This document shows positions 41,565 to 50,173 of a DNA stretch of 64,000 nt, one piece after another. The number at the start of each line of letters is the position of its first letter. The first letter of the stretch is position 1. Both the position numbers and the translations under genes were made by a program. The DNA is from Caldilineaceae bacterium SB0661_bin_32 (GTDB taxonomy: Bacteria; Chloroflexota; Anaerolineae; Caldilineales; Caldilineaceae), in contig VXMH01000076.1 in the NCBI GenBank assembly GCA_009841235.1, forward strand, positions 124,001-188,000. The letters run 5' to 3'. Below the pieces are notes generated by a model that was not told where the DNA came from, searched no databases, and worked only from the letters and a program-made list of their open reading frames with translations.

Positions 41565-43808
41565 ATGACAGAGACTTTCGCTGATATTTTTCTTTCCAAT
41601 GACCCGGATCCGACGATCTCTTACCGGTCGGGTCTTGCCGCCTACCAGGAATCTTTGAGTCGCGGACAGCTGGTGGGGCGCGGTTGGAACGGATCGGGTT
41701 ACACGAATCCCGAGCCGGAGCGATTCGACGCATCTTCGCATCCAGCCCCACAGGCGTTCTGGGTGGAGATTGATGGGCAGCTTCTGCGATCGCACTGGCA
41801 ATGGAGCGACTTTGCGCTGAGCCGATGCCATCTGCCGGCCTTTGGCGAAGCGCAAACATCCCATACTAAAGTAGAGAATGGCTTGAAGGCGGTACTGGAG
41901 CTGCGCCACTCAGTGCGCCCGGTGGTCGTGCGCGTTCACACACTTCTGGACGGTACGCCTATTCTGACGCGCTGGCTGGAGATAGAGAACTGCTCCGACC
42001 AACCGGCTGCCCTTTCGACGGCTTTCCCGTGGAGCGGTGTGCTGCAGACATGTACATACGATTTTGCGCTGAGCGGACGCCATCCTCGGCCACTTAGCGA
42101 AGCGCAAATAGATGACGAGGCCTCTCCCTACTCGGTCGGCTACTTTATCGACACCCACTGGGGCAATGAGGGCGACTTTGACTGGCGTGCGCTGCCGCGG
42201 GCCGGCTACCGGATCGATGGCCGTTACCGCCGCGGCCGCCACAGACATCCTTTCTTTGTGCTGCGCAATCACCAGGGCGGCGAGCAGTTCGTCGGTACGC
42301 TGGCATGGTCGGGAGGGTATGCTTTCGAGTTTGACGTAGACGACGGGGATAGCCGGGAAGGGTCCCGGCTCTGGTTTCGAGCCGGCCCGGACGGACCGGC
42401 TCCGCTGCGCGTCATCGCCCCCGGCGAAACGGTTACCACGCCGGAGATGCACCTCGGCGTCGTGATCGGCGACTTCGACGACTGCATTCACGCGCTGCAC
42501 GACCACCTGCGGACAAGCGTCATCCCGCCGCAGAATCCCGAACATGCCGGGCTGGTCGTGAGCGGCATCGGCCCGGAGCAGGAGCTTACGCCGGAGCTGA
42601 TCTTTTCCGAGATCAACGCCTGCGCTGACGCGGGCGCGGAGGTTTTTCTCATCGACGCGAGTTGGTACACGCCACCCCATGGCAGCTGGCATGCGACGGT
42701 CGGTGACTGGCAGGTAAGTTTTGAGCGTTTTCCGGGGGGCCTGAAGCCGTTTCGCGACTATGTGCACGGCAAGGGCATGAAGTTCGGCCTGTGGATGGAC
42801 GGGGAGCGGGTCGGGCCGGAAAGCAGGATTGCCAGGGAGCATCCTGAGTGGCTGGCCCGGCCGTACAGTGATTTTGCGCTGAGCGGAAACAGGCCACTTA
42901 GCCAAGCGCAAACAGAAGGCGGGCTGGGCGGGATGATCGACCTCACCAGGCCTGAAGTGGCCGAATGGATGGAGAGCGAGATCGACCGTCTGATCGTGGA
43001 GCACGAGTTGGATCTGTTCCGGCTGGACTACAACGTCGGCAACATCGGCGCAGGTGCATACAGTGAGCAGTCGGGATTTATTGAGAATGCCTACTGGCGT
43101 TATTACGAGGCTGTCTACGGCATCTATGCGCGGCTTTCCGCGCGTCACAAGCATGTAATCTTTCAGAACTGCGCCAGCGGCGGCGCCCGGACCGACGTGG
43201 GCATGGTCCGCTACTTCGACCATACCTGGGTGACCGACTGGCAGATCGCGCCGCGCGCCTTTTCGATTACGAACGGGATGTCGATGGCGCTTCCGCCGGA
43301 GCGGGTGGACCGGCTGGCCGGTATGGGCCAGTCCGGGCAACGCACGGCTGAGCTCGATTTCCAGTTCCGGTTGCAGCTGTTCGTGCATCCATCGCTGAAC
43401 TGGTTCCATCTCAAAGACGCCGCGCCCAACGCGGTCCAGCAGGCGCGCATCCGCAATGCCGTCCGGATTTACAAGGAGTTCGTTCGCCCGATCCATCCGA
43501 CCAGCCGCATCTATCATCATACGCCGGTGGTCAAAGGATTCGAGCCGCGCGGCTGGGGCGTGTTGGAGCTGGCATCGCGGGACCGCACGCGGGCCGTTGC
43601 AGGGCTGTTTCGACTCAGCGACCCGGCTGAACCGGAGTACTTGCTGCGCTTCAGGGGCATCGATCCGGGCCGGCGCTATCGCGTCACCTTTGACAACAGC
43701 TCTGAGAGTTGCGAGGTAGACGGCTGGGTACTTTCACGGACAGGCATCGTGTCCCGCCTGGAGACGGCCTTGACTTCGGAGTTGCTGATCGTTGAAGCAG
43801 TAGATTAA
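41565..43808 (+). CDS. GH36-type alpha-galactosidase-like enzyme with three repeat-derived peptides
   Basis: A 747-residue melibiase-type glycosidase without a signal peptide. An N-terminal beta-sandwich (to about 300) is followed by a TIM barrel. VFLIDASWYTPPHG and GMKFGLWMDGERVGPES mark barrel strands. The nucleophile is probably Asp488 in LFRLDYNVG, and the acid/base may be Asp558 in TWVTDW. Three palindromic elements encode residues 83-97, 167-181 and 437-449; all preserve the frame. The third lies in a barrel loop between HPEWLARP and the GMIDLTRPEV strand. ATG 41565 is chosen; TTG 41547 is less likely. The operon context suggests intracellular cleavage of imported galactosides. Confidence 0.87.
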   Translation: MTETFADIFLSNDPDPTISYRSGLAAYQESLSRGQLVGRGWNGSGYTNPEPERFDASSHPAPQAFWVEIDGQLLRSHWQWSDFALSRCHLPAFGEAQTSHTKVENGLKAVLELRHSVRPVVVRVHTLLDGTPILTRWLEIENCSDQPAALSTAFPWSGVLQTCTYDFALSGRHPRPLSEAQIDDEASPYSVGYFIDTHWGNEGDFDWRALPRAGYRIDGRYRRGRHRHPFFVLRNHQGGEQFVGTLAWSGGYAFEFDVDDGDSREGSRLWFRAGPDGPAPLRVIAPGETVTTPEMHLGVVIGDFDDCIHALHDHLRTSVIPPQNPEHAGLVVSGIGPEQELTPELIFSEINACADAGAEVFLIDASWYTPPHGSWHATVGDWQVSFERFPGGLKPFRDYVHGKGMKFGLWMDGERVGPESRIAREHPEWLARPYSDFALSGNRPLSQAQTEGGLGGMIDLTRPEVAEWMESEIDRLIVEHELDLFRLDYNVGNIGAGAYSEQSGFIENAYWRYYEAVYGIYARLSARHKHVIFQNCASGGARTDVGMVRYFDHTWVTDWQIAPRAFSITNGMSMALPPERVDRLAGMGQSGQRTAELDFQFRLQLFVHPSLNWFHLKDAAPNAVQQARIRNAVRIYKEFVRPIHPTSRIYHHTPVVKGFEPRGWGVLELASRDRTRAVAGLFRLSDPAEPEYLLRFRGIDPGRRYRVTFDNSSESCEVDGWVLSRTGIVSRLETALTSELLIVEAVD
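41811..41856 (+). repeat. Palindromic element in GH36-like gene (copy 1)
   Basis: 46 bp, mixing both subtypes (GAGCCGATGCCATC...CCTTTGGCGAAGCGCAAA). It starts on the first base of codon 83 and encodes FALSRCHLPAFGEAQ, in the N-terminal sandwich. Confidence 0.9.
42063..42108 (+). repeat. Palindromic element in GH36-like gene (copy 2)
   Basis: 46 bp, subtype A, nearly consensus. It starts on the first base of codon 167 and encodes FALSGRHPRPLSEAQ. Confidence 0.92.
42873..42912 (+). repeat. Palindromic element in GH36-like gene (copy 3, shortened)
   Basis: 40 bp, exactly two codons shorter than the others, starting on the first base of codon 437 and encoding FALSGNRPLSQAQ. Its middle AACAGGCC is absent from simple elements but matches the inner/outer junction of the nested copy at 36161-36252. 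Confidence 0.88.
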
Positions 43809-43864
43809 GTGGGTCGGGGAAAACTACGAAGACGCCCATCCATCTCCAAGAACGGAACCTGAAA

Positions 43865-44821
43865 ATGACATCAATTGCAGACGGGAGCAGAGCCTCGGGC
43901 CGGGCTGAAACGATGGGCGTCTGGTTCGTTGTCAAGAAGACGCTGCGCAAGCCGCAGTTCTGGTTTGGCTTCACGATGATCGTACCGTTGCTGATCTGGT
44001 ATTGGATCTTCAGCTTCTGGCCGATCATACAGGCGTTCCGCATGTCAACGGTCGCGTACAAGCTGCTGGACCCCGGCAACAGCCCATTTGTCGGACTGGG
44101 CAACTTCATAAAAATCTCTCAGCATCCCCTGTTTTGGGTTTCGGTCAAGAATACAATTCTGTGGGCCGTCTATTCGTTCATATTCAATCTGCCTTTGGCC
44201 ATGCTAATCGCCGTCTTTTTGTCCAAGGTCAAGCGGGGGCGTAACGTCTATCAGGCGCTGATTTTTGTTCCAGTGGTGGTGTCGCTGGTGGCTGTCTCCT
44301 TATTATTCAAAATGGTAATGGACCCGGAGGTTGGGCAGCTGAACAAACTGTTGAGTACCATAGGGCTGCCTGAACTGCAGTGGCTTTCCAGTTCCTCATC
44401 AGCGCTACCGACCGCTGTCGTCATCGCCACCTGGAAAGGGCTGGGCTTTTTCGTTGTCATCCTCACGGCAGGCATGTTGAACATTCCGTCGGAACTGTAC
44501 GACGCTGCCTTGGTTGACGGTACCAATCCGTGGCAGCAGTTCTGGCGCATCACCATGCCGCTTATGAGCCATACAATCCTTCTGGTGACCGTTCTGCTGG
44601 CCATAGGCTCTTTGCAGGAATTCACGCTTCCCACCGTCCTGTTTGGCTCGGAGGGCGGTCCGGGTAACTCCACTTTCCTGTACAACTTGCTGGTTTACCA
44701 GGAAGCCTTTTTGGACATCCGCTTCGGCACGGCCACGGCCGCTTCTCTGTTTCAATTCGCGTTTATCCTGACAATCAGCATTTTGCAAATCAAATTGATC
44801 CGTCCCTCGTGGACATACTAA
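43865..44821 (+). CDS. Sugar ABC transporter permease, MalF type
   Basis: A 318-residue CUT1 permease. The N-terminal helix FWFGFTMIVPLLIWYWIF is followed by LGNFIKISQHPLFWVSVKNT and the EAA loop ELYDAALVDGTNPWQQFW. GGAACCTGAAA precedes the ATG. It lies 56 bases after the GH36-like gene and 80 bases before its MalG-type partner, completing the tandem-SBP galactoside-type operon. No ATPase gene is present. Confidence 0.92.
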   Translation: MTSIADGSRASGRAETMGVWFVVKKTLRKPQFWFGFTMIVPLLIWYWIFSFWPIIQAFRMSTVAYKLLDPGNSPFVGLGNFIKISQHPLFWVSVKNTILWAVYSFIFNLPLAMLIAVFLSKVKRGRNVYQALIFVPVVVSLVAVSLLFKMVMDPEVGQLNKLLSTIGLPELQWLSSSSSALPTAVVIATWKGLGFFVVILTAGMLNIPSELYDAALVDGTNPWQQFWRITMPLMSHTILLVTVLLAIGSLQEFTLPTVLFGSEGGPGNSTFLYNLLVYQEAFLDIRFGTATAASLFQFAFILTISILQIKLIRPSWTY

Positions 44822-44901
44822 CGGCCCGGGGCTCTTCATAGTCGTCTGAATCGGAACCTGGCAGTGATTAGCAGCCACCCAACTTTGAAGGACAGACCGT
44901 T

Positions 44902-45768
44902 ATGGCAGTCGTGAGCAAGGCAGGGGATGCGCGGCGCCAGCCGCCCAGGCGCATCGAAATATCACAAAATGTCATGCATATTTTTTTGCTTGGAATGGTT
45001 GTAATAGCCATTTTCCCGTTCATATGGATGGTCTTTGCTTCACTCAAGCCGTTCAAGGAGCTTGTGGAATCAAGGGCGCTGCTGCCCGAAACGTGGACGT
45101 TGCGGAACTATGAAGAGATATTGGGCCGGGTGAACTTTTATGCTGCCTTTCGCAACAGCATTGTATCGGCGGTGTCGGTAACGGTCGTTTCCGTTTACAC
45201 GTCGTCGGTGATGGGGTATATCTTTTCCAAGTATCGTTTTGTGGGCAAGGAGATTCTCTTCACCATAGTTCTTTCGACGATGATGGTGCCCTTCGCGGTG
45301 ATTATGGTTCCGCTGTATATCACAATTGCAAACAGCTTTGGCCTCGCCGACAATTTGGGCGGCATTATCGTAACGGGGTTTTACACGGCGTTCGGCATCT
45401 TTCTTATGCGCCAATTCATGGAGAGCATTCCATTCGAGTTGATCGATGCGGCCCGGATTGACGGCGCGTCCGAGTGGCGTATCTTCTTCACATTGGTGCT
45501 GCCGATGTCGATGTCACCGATGTCGGCGCTTGCCGTCTTTGTCTTCCTCGTCAATTGGGACAGTTTCCTCTGGCCCCTGATCGTACTCAGCAGCCAGGAC
45601 AAGCAGACGCTCCCTCTGGTGCTGGCCGGCCTGCGCAATTTGTGGTGGACGCGTTACGAGATGTGGGCGGCCGGATCGATGTTGACGGTTATTCCCGTCA
45701 TGGCGATATACAGCTTTGCCTCGCGCTACTTCATTCGCGGCATAGCAATGACGGGCCTGAAAGCTTAA
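44902..45768 (+). CDS. Sugar ABC transporter permease, MalG type
   Basis: A 288-residue CUT1 permease. Helix one VMHIFLLGMVVIAIFPFIWM, then MVFASLKPFKELVES, the EAA loop ELIDAARIDGASEWRIFF, and the ending RGIAMTGLKA. AAGGACAG precedes the ATG. It is the last transporter gene of this operon; the TPP enzyme follows after 118 bases. Confidence 0.93.
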   Translation: MAVVSKAGDARRQPPRRIEISQNVMHIFLLGMVVIAIFPFIWMVFASLKPFKELVESRALLPETWTLRNYEEILGRVNFYAAFRNSIVSAVSVTVVSVYTSSVMGYIFSKYRFVGKEILFTIVLSTMMVPFAVIMVPLYITIANSFGLADNLGGIIVTGFYTAFGIFLMRQFMESIPFELIDAARIDGASEWRIFFTLVLPMSMSPMSALAVFVFLVNWDSFLWPLIVLSSQDKQTLPLVLAGLRNLWWTRYEMWAAGSMLTVIPVMAIYSFASRYFIRGIAMTGLKA

Positions 45769-45886
45769 CTGCGGTAGCCGGTGGTCAGTGACTGCAACGA
45801 GAGACCGTTCTTCGCGACGCTGTCCAACTGACGTCTTCCACTGTGTGTAAATTCCTTTGTCTACAATTCACGGGAGTCACTGATCA

Positions 45887-47527
45887 ATGCGCATGACCGG
45901 TGGTGAAGCCGTCGTGCGATCCCTTGAGGCGCACGGTGTCGACACGGTGTTCGGCATTCCGGGGACGCACAATCTGGGCATTTACGACGCGCTGCGGGAG
46001 ATGGGCGGCATCCGGCACATTCTTGCCCGGCATGAGCAGGGGGCGGCGTTTATGGCCGACGGCTACGCGCGCGCCAGCGGCGAGGTTGGGGTCTGCCTGA
46101 GTACAACCGGGGCGGCTGCCCTCAACACGCTGGCCTCGCTGGGGACGGCCTACAGCGACTCTTCGCCGGTCCTGTGTATTGCCAGCCAGATCCCGGCCGA
46201 GGGAATCGGGCTGGGCAAAGGCTATCTGCATGAGTGCGAGGACCAGCTGGGCAGCTTTGCGCCGGTGACGAAGTGGCGGGCGCGGGCGGACACGGTGGCG
46301 TCGATTCCCGCGGTGATGAGGGAGGCTTTCGCGCAGATGCAGAGCGGCCGCCCGCGACCGGTCGCGGTGGAGATTCCGTGCGATACGCTGGACGAAAGCG
46401 GCGACGTGACGATCCCCGCGCCGGCTGACGTGGACCGGGTGGCGCCTGATCCGGAGCAGGTGGAGCGGGCGGCGCAGCTGCTGCTCGGGGCGCGGCGGCC
46501 GGTCATCTGGGCGGGCGGTGGCGTGATCGGGAGCGGGGCGGGCGCAGAGCTGCAGGCACTGGCCGAGCGGTTGCACGCGCCGATCTTCACGACTGTGCTG
46601 GGCAAGGGCGCGGTTGCCGACGACCATCCGCTGGCCGCGGGCGCAACCATTTTGCATCCGGCGGCGCGAGCGTTTCTGGCCGAATCAGACGTCATGCTGG
46701 CGGTCGGCACGCGCTTTACTGAGGAAGAGAGTGATCGCTGGGGGTTGCGCCTCCCGCAGTCGCTTATCCATGTCGAAATTGATCCGGAAGAGATCAACCG
46801 CAACTACCCGGCTACGGTCGGCGTATTGGGCGATGCCCGTTCAGCTTTGCAACTCATTAACGCGAAGTTACGGGATGTGCGTGGGCAGGAGAATGGCATT
46901 GCAGCGGGAATCGCCGAGCTGCGGCAAAAGGTATGGGGCTATTGCCAGGATCGAGCGCCCGAAGGCGTGGAGCTTGTGCAGACGCTGCGAAAAGCGCTGC
47001 CGCGTGAGACGATTATCGTGAGTGACCTGACGGTGGCCGCCTACTGGTGCCGTCGCTTGCTGGACATTTATGAACCGCGCACGAACATCTACCCGTGGGG
47101 GTTCTGCACGCTGGGCTTTGGGCTGCCGGCCGCAATCGGCGCCAAGGTAGCCAGGCCGGACCGTCCGGTGGTTGTGCTTTGCGGCGACGGTGGTTTCCTC
47201 TTTAACTGCCAGGAGCTGGCGGCCGCGGTGCAGCTTGGTTTGCCAATCGTTGCATTGGTCTTCAATGACTCGGCGTACGGGGTCCTGCGGCCGCAGCAGG
47301 AGGCCCGCTACGGTGCCGCGCACGAGGTGGACCTGGTGAACCCGGATTTCATGGGGCTGGCGGGGGCGTTCGGCGTGGACGGCTGCCGGGTCGAATCAGT
47401 TGAGCAGCTAGGTCCTGCCGTGACGAAGGCGATTGAAGCGGACAGGAGTGCTATAATCGAGCTGCCGGGAACGCTGCCGTGGCCGGTCATGGAGCCGTCG
47501 GCGCGCATGTTCGAGGCGGAACAGTGA
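45887..47527 (+). CDS. Thiamine-diphosphate-dependent enzyme, acetolactate synthase/decarboxylase-like
   Basis: A 546-residue ThDP enzyme with the three-domain layout. N-terminal PYR domain with the catalytic Glu50 in LARHEQGAAFMADGYARASG; central domain (RPVIWAGGGVIGSGAG, HVEIDPEEINRNY); C-terminal PP domain with the cofactor motif CGDGGFLFNCQELAAAVQLG...FND near residue 433-460. It resembles IlvB-like proteins and the 2-oxo-acid decarboxylase AruI. No IlvN partner is nearby. Its stop overlaps the GTG of a Gfo/Idh/MocA gene (GTGA), so the two are coupled and may act on one carbohydrate or keto-acid. Reaction unproven. Confidence 0.88.
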   Translation: MRMTGGEAVVRSLEAHGVDTVFGIPGTHNLGIYDALREMGGIRHILARHEQGAAFMADGYARASGEVGVCLSTTGAAALNTLASLGTAYSDSSPVLCIASQIPAEGIGLGKGYLHECEDQLGSFAPVTKWRARADTVASIPAVMREAFAQMQSGRPRPVAVEIPCDTLDESGDVTIPAPADVDRVAPDPEQVERAAQLLLGARRPVIWAGGGVIGSGAGAELQALAERLHAPIFTTVLGKGAVADDHPLAAGATILHPAARAFLAESDVMLAVGTRFTEEESDRWGLRLPQSLIHVEIDPEEINRNYPATVGVLGDARSALQLINAKLRDVRGQENGIAAGIAELRQKVWGYCQDRAPEGVELVQTLRKALPRETIIVSDLTVAAYWCRRLLDIYEPRTNIYPWGFCTLGFGLPAAIGAKVARPDRPVVVLCGDGGFLFNCQELAAAVQLGLPIVALVFNDSAYGVLRPQQEARYGAAHEVDLVNPDFMGLAGAFGVDGCRVESVEQLGPAVTKAIEADRSAIIELPGTLPWPVMEPSARMFEAEQ

Positions 47528-48609
47528 GCGGCGGCAGGAAAAAGCTGCGCGTCGGCTTTATCGGCGCCGGCGCGATCACCGACCTGCACTACCTCGGTTA
47601 CCAGGACTACCCCAAAGCAGAACTTCACGCCATCTGCGACGTCGACGAGGCGTTGCTGCAGCGGCGCGCGTCAGAGTGGCGGATTGGGAAGACGTACACC
47701 GACTACCGGCAGCTGCTCGCCGACCCGGAGGTGGACGCCGTGGAGGTGATCACGCCCCATCATCTGCATGCGGAGATGGGCATAGCCACGCTGGAAGCGG
47801 GCAAGCATGTTTCGATTCAGAAGCCGATGGCGATCACGGTTGCCGAGTGCGATGCGCTGATCGAGGCGGCGGAACGCGCGGGCAAGCTGATGCGCGTTTT
47901 TGAGAACTTTCGCTTCTACCCACCCTTCGTCAAGGCCAAACAGCTTCTCGACGACGGCGCCATCGGCGAGCCCCTCTCGATACGCATCAAATGCGTGCAG
48001 GGTACCTCGGGAGAGAACTGGGAGATACCCTACCGACGCTGGGTATGGCGTTTCGACCCGGCCCGGAGCGGCGGCGGACGGGTGATCCTCGACTATGGAT
48101 ACCATCTCTTCTCGATTGCGCAGTGGTTCATGGGCGCGCCGGAAAAGGTGTTTGCCTGGATCACGCACCGCCCCATACAGCACGGCTGGATGCTTGACAG
48201 TCCAGCCGTTGTCATCTGGAAGTACAAGGATGCCGAGAAGTACGGCTCCTACGATGCCGTTACCTCCGACGACATTCTGGTGCCAACCAAGTACGGCCGC
48301 CCCGAGGACGAGTGGGTCGAGCTGACCGGCTCGCGCGGCTTCATCTGGGTGAACCGCTGCACTTCAATGTTGCTGGACAGACCGGCGGTGGAGATGTACC
48401 GGGACGGCGAAACGACGGCGTTTCCCGAGGTCGACTCGGACTGGGGCGCCAGTTTCGTTGCCGGCGTCCATGACTTCGTTGACGCGATTGCAGAGGGACG
48501 GCAGTCGGAGCTGAGCGGCGAGGAGGGCAAGGCGGTGCTCCGGTTCTGTCGCGCGGCGCAGCTGTCGGCGCGCGAGGGGCGCGAGGTCAGGCCTGAGGAG
48601 ACAGAGTGA
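47524..48609 (+). CDS. Gfo/Idh/MocA family oxidoreductase
   Basis: A 361-residue NAD(P)-dependent oxidoreductase. LRVGFIGAGAITDLHYLGYQ binds the nucleotide, AICDVDEALLQRRASEW follows, and the conserved catalytic stretch reads QKPMAITVAECDALIEAAER, with Gln in place of the common Glu before the Lys-Pro. The C-terminal domain has GGGRVILDYGYHLFSIAQWF. GTG 47524 overlaps the upstream stop by four bases. Substrate unknown. Confidence 0.92.
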   Translation: MSGGRKKLRVGFIGAGAITDLHYLGYQDYPKAELHAICDVDEALLQRRASEWRIGKTYTDYRQLLADPEVDAVEVITPHHLHAEMGIATLEAGKHVSIQKPMAITVAECDALIEAAERAGKLMRVFENFRFYPPFVKAKQLLDDGAIGEPLSIRIKCVQGTSGENWEIPYRRWVWRFDPARSGGGRVILDYGYHLFSIAQWFMGAPEKVFAWITHRPIQHGWMLDSPAVVIWKYKDAEKYGSYDAVTSDDILVPTKYGRPEDEWVELTGSRGFIWVNRCTSMLLDRPAVEMYRDGETTAFPEVDSDWGASFVAGVHDFVDAIAEGRQSELSGEEGKAVLRFCRAAQLSAREGREVRPEETE

Positions 48610-48654
48610 CTGCAGTGGTCGGTGGACTGTCAAAAGGATGAGAAAGCCTCCCCG

Positions 48655-49824
48655 ATGATTCGAAGCTGGATGGGCTATGCGAAGCGGAGCAGTTCGCTGC
48701 TGGCTTTCTGTTTACTTGTGCTGGCCGGGTCTTTGGCGGGATGCGAACAGCTGCCCGGCGACGTCTTGGTGACGCCGACTCCCATCCCTACGCCTGTGCC
48801 GCTTCCCAAGGCAGTGCATCGAATCGAGCGCGGCGATATCGTCGACAGCGTGACGCTGTTGGGTATGGTGGATTCGCTGCAGCGGGTCAACCTTTCCTTT
48901 CGCATTGGCGGACGTCTGAACGGATTCCATGTGGAACCGGGCGAAGCGGTAGAGGCGGGACAGCTGCTGGCTGAACTGGATGTCGGATTCCTGCCGCATG
49001 AGCTTGCCAAGGCGGAGAAACAGCTGGAGATCGCCCGGCTGCGAGTGGAAGCGGCGCTGGGAGCCAAGGAGTTGGCTTTGGCGGAGGCGCAGGCGGCCCT
49101 GGACATGGACAGGCTGACCCTGGAGCAGGCGCGCAGCGGCGCAGGGGAGGCCGACCTCGCGCGCATGGAGCTGGCGGTGGCGGCCGCGGAGACGAAACTG
49201 GCCCTGCTGGCGGACCAGCATGACAGAGAGATCGCGCTCTATCAGGCGGAGGCGGAACTCAAGGCGATCGACGTGGAGATGCTGCGGGACCGCATCGGGC
49301 AGGCGCAGCTGCTGGCCCCGTTTGACGGGGTGGTGCGCTACACGGACGGGGAGGCAGGGCAACTGGTCGCGGAATACGCGCCGGTGATGGGGCTGGCGGC
49401 GCCCGACGCCCTCGAGATCAGGAGTTCGTCCCCCGGCGAAGAGGAACTGCCAAAGTTGCGGATCGGCCAGATAGTGACAGTCCTCTTTCGCGACTACCCG
49501 CAGAAAAAGGTTACGGGCCAGCTTATACAGGTGTCAACGCCAGGCGGCGCCGATGAAGGGCTGCCCATTCGCGTGGAGTTCGCGGCTCCGGAACTGGAGT
49601 TGGAGATCGGGGCCCTGGCCGACCTGCGCATCGTTGTAGAGCGCAAAGAGGACATACTGACCATTCCCAATGCGGCGATCCACAGTTACTTCAACCGCCG
49701 CTACGCGCTGGTCAAAGAGGGTGAGAGCACGATCGAGGTCGACATTTCCCTGGGCGTAACCGACGGTGAACGGACCGAAGTGCTGACCGGCCTGGAAGAG
49801 GACGAGGAGGTTTTCGAACGCTAG
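48655..49824 (+). CDS. HlyD/MFP-type efflux adaptor lipoprotein, orphan
   Basis: A 389-residue periplasmic adaptor. The lipoprotein signal ends LAGSLAGC with Cys30, then a Thr/Pro hinge (VTPTPIPTPVPLP). A lipoyl half-motif FRIGGRLNGFHVEPGEAVEAGQLLAELD, an Ala/Glu/Leu-rich coiled-coil hairpin (about 115-215), the second lipoyl half AQLLAPFDGVVRYTDGEAGQ and a beta-barrel domain follow. It is the layout of MacA-like adaptors, but no ABC or RND pump gene adjoins. Start ATG 48655 is chosen; in-frame ATG 48622 would add eleven residues before the signal. It ends abruptly after EEVFER. Confidence 0.85.
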   Translation: MIRSWMGYAKRSSSLLAFCLLVLAGSLAGCEQLPGDVLVTPTPIPTPVPLPKAVHRIERGDIVDSVTLLGMVDSLQRVNLSFRIGGRLNGFHVEPGEAVEAGQLLAELDVGFLPHELAKAEKQLEIARLRVEAALGAKELALAEAQAALDMDRLTLEQARSGAGEADLARMELAVAAAETKLALLADQHDREIALYQAEAELKAIDVEMLRDRIGQAQLLAPFDGVVRYTDGEAGQLVAEYAPVMGLAAPDALEIRSSSPGEEELPKLRIGQIVTVLFRDYPQKKVTGQLIQVSTPGGADEGLPIRVEFAAPELELEIGALADLRIVVERKEDILTIPNAAIHSYFNRRYALVKEGESTIEVDISLGVTDGERTEVLTGLEEDEEVFER

Positions 49825-50173
49825 ACCCCAGTGGCTGCCGCAGAACCCGACCCCTCGCGGCGGCGCCTCTACCCACAGTTTGACGATACCCCATTTCCGA
49901 CATTCCTGATTTCCGGACAACAGCTTGATCTTGAGAACTGCAGGACGAAAAATCCTCTTTGACAGGCCGCGCCAAAGCAACTATACTCCCGGAAAATCCT
50001 CTATAACTTCCGAGCTTCTCGCAGAGATTGCAGCAGAATATCGTTGGCATTCTGGCAGATTGTTGTGGTTCAAGGATCGGTTTCTTTTGGTTGTTCCAAG
50101 ATCCTGAAGACGGACAGACCGAAACCACTGGATTCGGCGTAGTTCCAACCAAGAAGGGAAGGAGAACCCTATC
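49825..50173 (+). other. Intergenic region with promoter, 349 bp
   Basis: Between the adaptor gene and the next binding protein. It contains a near-consensus promoter (49959-49987) and the ribosome site GGAGAACC before 50174. I see nothing else. Confidence 0.55.
49959..49987 (+). promoter_or_regulatory. Sigma70-type promoter of the third sugar ABC operon
   Basis: Consensus TTGACA (49959-49964), a 17-base spacer and TATACT (49982-49987). Transcription from here gives a leader of about 180 bases before ATG 50174. Confidence 0.78.

Noticed and set aside
33535..42912. Repeated 46-bp elements as a CRISPR array
   Set aside because: Copies are kilobases apart, lie in coding frames and in both orientations, and have no regular spacers or cas genes.
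41910..43520. 536-codon minus-strand open frame opposite the GH36-like gene
   Set aside because: No domain; the opposite strand has conserved glycosidase motifs.
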